A stretch of 64,000 bases of DNA from Staphylococcus felis (GTDB taxonomy: Bacteria; Bacillota; Bacilli; Staphylococcales; Staphylococcaceae), in contig NZ_CP027770.1 in the NCBI RefSeq assembly GCF_003012915.1, positions 434,001 to 498,000 on the forward strand, in the 5' to 3' direction. Positions within the stretch are counted from its first letter, which is position 1. Every line of letters begins with the position of its first letter. Below the pieces are notes generated by a model, which saw only the letters and a list, made by a program, of their open reading frames with translations, ran no database searches and was not told the origin of the DNA. The position numbers were made by a program, and so were the translations under genes. Positions 61,061 to 64,000 of the stretch are shown piece after piece.

Positions 61061-63322
61061 ATGGCAGATATCCAAATACAAGGCGCTCGACAAAACAACT
61101 TAAAAAATATCGATGTTTCGATACCTAAATATCAACTTACCGTCGTCACGGGTCGATCAGGTTCGGGAAAGTCTTCACTCGTTTTCAATACGATTGCAGC
61201 TGAATCTGAACGATTACTAAACGAAACTTATTCAAGTTATATACAGCATCAACTAACACAATATGAAAAACCCGATGTAGACCATATCAAAAACTTACCT
61301 GTTGCTATGATTATCAATCAAAAACGGTTAGGCGGGAATTCACGGTCGACAGTAGGTACCATTTCAGATATATATGCATCTGTCCGGCTTTTATGGTCAC
61401 GTATCGGGGAACCTTTTGTAGGCTATTCTGACGTCTTTTCATTCAACAACCCAAATGGAATGTGTCAAACGTGCCAAGGCCTAGGCTATGTAGAAGATAT
61501 CGATTTACAAGAACTCATCGATTTTGACCGCTCTTTAAATGAAGGTGCTATTAACTTTCCATCTTTCAAGCCGGATAGTTGGCGTGGGAAGCGGTATCGC
61601 TATTCAGGGCTTTTCGATAACGATAAAAAGTTAAAAGACTATACTCAAAAAGAACTCGACACCTTCTTGTATACTAAACCTACCAAACTTAAGAACCCTC
61701 CATCAAATTGGCCAAAAACAGCTAAATTTGAAGGATTAATACATCGTTTTCGTCGTTCTTTTTTACTGAATGATAACTTCGAGAAAAAGCGATTTTTAAA
61801 AGATGTCGAGCGCGTCGTCACAAAACAACAATGTCCGACATGTCACGGCCAACGACTCAATCAAAAAGTATTAAGTTGTAAGATTCACAACTTAAGTATT
61901 GCAGATTTTACTGCGCTCACCATTGAGGAGACCATCCCTTTTTTAGAATCCATCGAAAGTGAAAAGGCAAAGACAATTATCGAACCTCTTTTGCATCAGC
62001 TTAAAGCATTAAACCATATCGGCCTAAATTACTTAACATTAAGCCGAGAAACAACAACGTTATCTGGTGGCGAATCTCAGCGTATTAAACTGATTCGTCA
62101 TCTCAACAGTCCATTAACAGACTTAGTTTATATCATCGATGAACCTAGCGTTGGCCTTCATCCAGAAGATATTGAAAAAATTAACGATATTATGCTTAGT
62201 ATTCGTGACAAAGGCAATAGTGTCATTATCGTTGAACACGACCCAGACGTCATCAAAATTGCAGACCATATTATCGACATAGGTCCTAAAGCGGGTCAAA
62301 ATGGTGGACGCATCATTTTTCAAGGGAGTTATGATGAATTACTACAATCCAACACTGATACAGGACAAGCATTACTACGAAACCATCAGCTGAATCAACC
62401 TAGTACACAAGTATATACTGAATGGTTTCATCTAAAGGACATTTCAAAACACAATCTAAAAAATGTGTCAGTCGACATCCCTAAATATGCATTGTCCATC
62501 ATTACAGGCGTCGCTGGTTCTGGCAAAAGCTCTCTTATTCGCGCAGGATTTGAACGTGATACCGACACCATTTTTATTGATCAAAAGCCTATACACGCCT
62601 CTAATCGTTCTAATTTACTAACTTATATGGACGTTTTTGACGATGTAAGAAGTTTCTTCAGTCAAGAAACAGGCCTTAAGAAAAGTTTGTTTAGTTACAA
62701 CTCTGAAGGCGCCTGTCCGAATTGTAATGGTAAAGGCGTTTTAAAAACTGAACTTGCGTTTATGCCGGACTTTTCACAAGTTTGCGAAGTATGTCATGGG
62801 ATGCGATACAAACCCGAAGTTCTCAAAGCGAAAGTAAATGGCCAATCCATTGCAGACGTACTCGCTTTAACAGTTGAAGAAGGCATTGACCTTTTTGAGG
62901 AAAATGCTAAAATAAGCACCCATCTTAAAGCATTACAATCTACAGGACTGTCCTATATGACGCTTGGCCAATCTTTAGACACATTGTCTGGTGGTGAAAT
63001 TCAACGCGTCAAATTAAGCCGATATCTTACGGAATCTGTAACCGGAAAAACATTTATCTTTGATGAACCTACAACCGGATTACACGAAGATGATATACCG
63101 ATTTTACAAGAACGATTTAAGTCGCTTATTCATGATCACAACACTGTTATCTTAATTGAACATAATTTAACTATGATGACTCAAGCAGATTGGCTTGTAG
63201 ATATCGGTCCGGGAGCTGGAACGCAAGGGGGGCATATTTTATTTAGTGGTCCACCACAAGACATTTTGAACATTGAATCATCTGTAACAGCTAAACATCT
63301 CAAAATGTATATTCAAACTTAA
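61061..63322 (+). CDS. UvrA paralogue, short class (UvrA2/DrrC-like)
   Basis: 753-aa protein with two UvrA-type ABC ATPase modules. Walker A sites are VVTGRSGSGKSSLVF (about 30-44) and ITGVAGSGKSSLI (about 482-494). Signature motifs are LSGGESQRI and LSGGEIQRV; Walker B are IIDEPSVGLHPED and FDEPTTGLHEDD. Zinc-ligand pairs are CQTCQGLG, CPTCHGQRL, CPNCNGKG and CEVCHGMR. Being about 190 residues shorter than housekeeping UvrA, it probably lacks the UvrB-binding domain. Relatives (DrrC, UvrA2) protect from DNA-binding drugs. It starts at ATG after CTGGAGG and is likely co-transcribed with the YibE/F pair. Confidence 0.9.
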   Translation: MADIQIQGARQNNLKNIDVSIPKYQLTVVTGRSGSGKSSLVFNTIAAESERLLNETYSSYIQHQLTQYEKPDVDHIKNLPVAMIINQKRLGGNSRSTVGTISDIYASVRLLWSRIGEPFVGYSDVFSFNNPNGMCQTCQGLGYVEDIDLQELIDFDRSLNEGAINFPSFKPDSWRGKRYRYSGLFDNDKKLKDYTQKELDTFLYTKPTKLKNPPSNWPKTAKFEGLIHRFRRSFLLNDNFEKKRFLKDVERVVTKQQCPTCHGQRLNQKVLSCKIHNLSIADFTALTIEETIPFLESIESEKAKTIIEPLLHQLKALNHIGLNYLTLSRETTTLSGGESQRIKLIRHLNSPLTDLVYIIDEPSVGLHPEDIEKINDIMLSIRDKGNSVIIVEHDPDVIKIADHIIDIGPKAGQNGGRIIFQGSYDELLQSNTDTGQALLRNHQLNQPSTQVYTEWFHLKDISKHNLKNVSVDIPKYALSIITGVAGSGKSSLIRAGFERDTDTIFIDQKPIHASNRSNLLTYMDVFDDVRSFFSQETGLKKSLFSYNSEGACPNCNGKGVLKTELAFMPDFSQVCEVCHGMRYKPEVLKAKVNGQSIADVLALTVEEGIDLFEENAKISTHLKALQSTGLSYMTLGQSLDTLSGGEIQRVKLSRYLTESVTGKTFIFDEPTTGLHEDDIPILQERFKSLIHDHNTVILIEHNLTMMTQADWLVDIGPGAGTQGGHILFSGPPQDILNIESSVTAKHLKMYIQT

Positions 63323-63330
63323 AAAGAGCG

Positions 63331-63602
63331 GTGAGACATAAATATCTCGAAGTTTTCTTATAATGAGATGATTCATTCAATGATACGAAAGTGTATTTTT
63401 TAAAGTATTTTAAAGTAAGATTACATGTATATCACGTCGTATTGTTGGCGAGACGCCTGAGGAAATAGGGTACGGCTCGCCCCATCCCCCTAGGAAATGC
63501 GAGCTAAACAATACGAATGATTGATAACAGAAAAGCGTAGAGGTGATTCATGATTGAACCATCTCTACGCTATATTTTGGGATTGATGTCCCAGCCTGTT
63601 TC
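63331..63602. repeat. 270-base interspersed repeat, copy B
   Basis: Second copy of the element at 41929-42198, in the same orientation. The ends read GTGAGACATA and TGTCCCAGCC. It contains ATCTCGAAGTTTTCTTATAATGAG, a REP-like core (63438-63515; outer arms CGTATTGTTGGC and complement) with a slightly shorter middle than copy A, and a terminal hairpin AGCGTAGAGGTG/CATCTCTACGCT (63533-63571). It begins 8 bases after the UvrA-paralogue stop and may serve as its terminator. Confidence 0.85.
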
Positions 63603-63614
63603 ATTTATCATATA

Positions 63615-64000
63615 TTATTTTTGACTAATTGTTTTAGACTTAATCACTATTGAATTACCACGATAAAATGCAACATACGTTGAATCCGTGTCATATACTT
63701 CGCCTTTTTTAACGTGACTCGCCATATCTTGGCTACTATTTTTCACTTTATCAACTAAAAGTGTCAAATCCACTAGTTTTCCATCTTTAATACCGACAAT
63801 AATGTCATTTCTTTCATAATACATAATGCCTTTTTCTTGATAATATTTTTTCAAGTTTGAACCCAACGCATTTTCAACATCTTCTTGAGTGGATTCACCC
63901 ACTTTAAGGTTTTCATATTTAAAATTGTCATTTTTTAATGCATTATAAAATGTTTTGTCTCTTAATGCATTATTATCTTGATAATTGAAAACACCTTTAT
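63615..64000 (-). CDS. unrecognised protein, N-terminus beyond the window edge
   Basis: The frame is open from the right edge to TAA at 63615-63617, giving 127 C-terminal residues. The edge part reads KGVFNYQDNNALRDKTFYNALKNDNFKYENLK (in parts: FNYQDNNALRDKTFY, NDNFKYENLK). It is followed by VGESTQEDVENALGSNLKKYY, a spacing reminiscent of the BamE/SmpA-like fold (G-x-S-x2-D-V-x3-LG), and IIVGIKDGKLVDLTLLV. Possibly a secreted or lipoprotein domain; the start and any signal peptide are outside. A GTG at 63900-63902 is not the true start because the frame continues. Confidence 0.65.
   Translation of the reverse strand, partial: KGVFNYQDNNALRDKTFYNALKNDNFKYENLKVGESTQEDVENALGSNLKKYYQEKGIMYYERNDIIVGIKDGKLVDLTLLVDKVKNSSQDMASHVKKGEVYDTDSTYVAFYRGNSIVIKSKTISQK

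Overview
The window is chromosomal DNA of a Staphylococcus, or a very close relative. It is AT-rich. Its gene order and protein sequences match the origin-proximal block known from S. aureus: gltC/gltBD, tRNA-Ser, the tre operon, SRP RNA, dnaX-ybaB-recR, an rrn operon, tmk-pstA-holB-ricT-yabA, metG-tatD-rnmV-rsmA-veg-ispE-purR-ridA-spoVG-glmU-prs-rplY-pth-mfd, divIC-yabR-tilS-hpt-ftsH-hslO-cysK and the fol genes. Divergence from remembered S. aureus proteins, and several genes not expected at this place there, suggest another Staphylococcus species (inference). Almost everything lies on the minus strand, so the window is inverted relative to the usual map. The origin probably lies beyond the right edge (inference).

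Layout from left to right. 1-2313: dusB (cut by the edge) and folK-folB-folP. 2486-4649: cysK and hslO. 4813-5310: an array of four structured repeats in the hslO-ftsH gap. 5389-9415: ftsH, hpt, tilS. 9490-17477: yabR, divIC, rqcP, a MazG-type gene, a MOP flippase, mfd and pth, mostly overlapping or tightly packed. 17775-18331: a decayed IS1182-family element. 18350-24287: rplY, prs, glmU, spoVG, ridA, purR, ispE. 24288-24907: a gap with a hairpin element and an orphan terminator. 24908-33607: veg, rsmA, rnmV, tatD, metG, rsmI, a GIY-YIG gene, a trmN6-like gene, yabA, ricT, holB. 33732-36141: pstA, tmk and a PLP decarboxylase. 36260-36457: a small plus-strand gene. 36523-41576: 5S, 23S and 16S rRNA, with no tRNA in the spacer and tandem promoters upstream. 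41929-42198: a repeat that recurs at 63331-63602. 42368-46270: recR, ybaB, dnaX, a GNAT gene and SRP RNA. 46505-50325: treR-treC-treP with a double operator. 50483-51981: an MFS transporter and tRNA-Ser. 52048-58086: gltD and gltB. 58206-63322 (plus strand): gltC, two YibE/F membrane proteins and a short UvrA paralogue. 63615-64000: an unrecognised gene cut by the edge.

The genes are mainly housekeeping: folate and cysteine synthesis, proteostasis (FtsH, Hsp33), repair and replication (Mfd, DnaX, HolB, RecR, YabA), ribosome and tRNA modification (RsmA, RsmI, TilS, DusB, RNase M5, Pth), envelope precursors (GlmU), isoprenoids (IspE), nucleotides (Prs, Hpt, Tmk, PurR), trehalose uptake and glutamate synthesis. 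The least explained material is non-coding: the covarying hairpin array at 4813-5310, and a family of intergenic elements that appear to be deletion derivatives of an IS1182-like transposon, with a REP-like core also found alone at 24604-24740.
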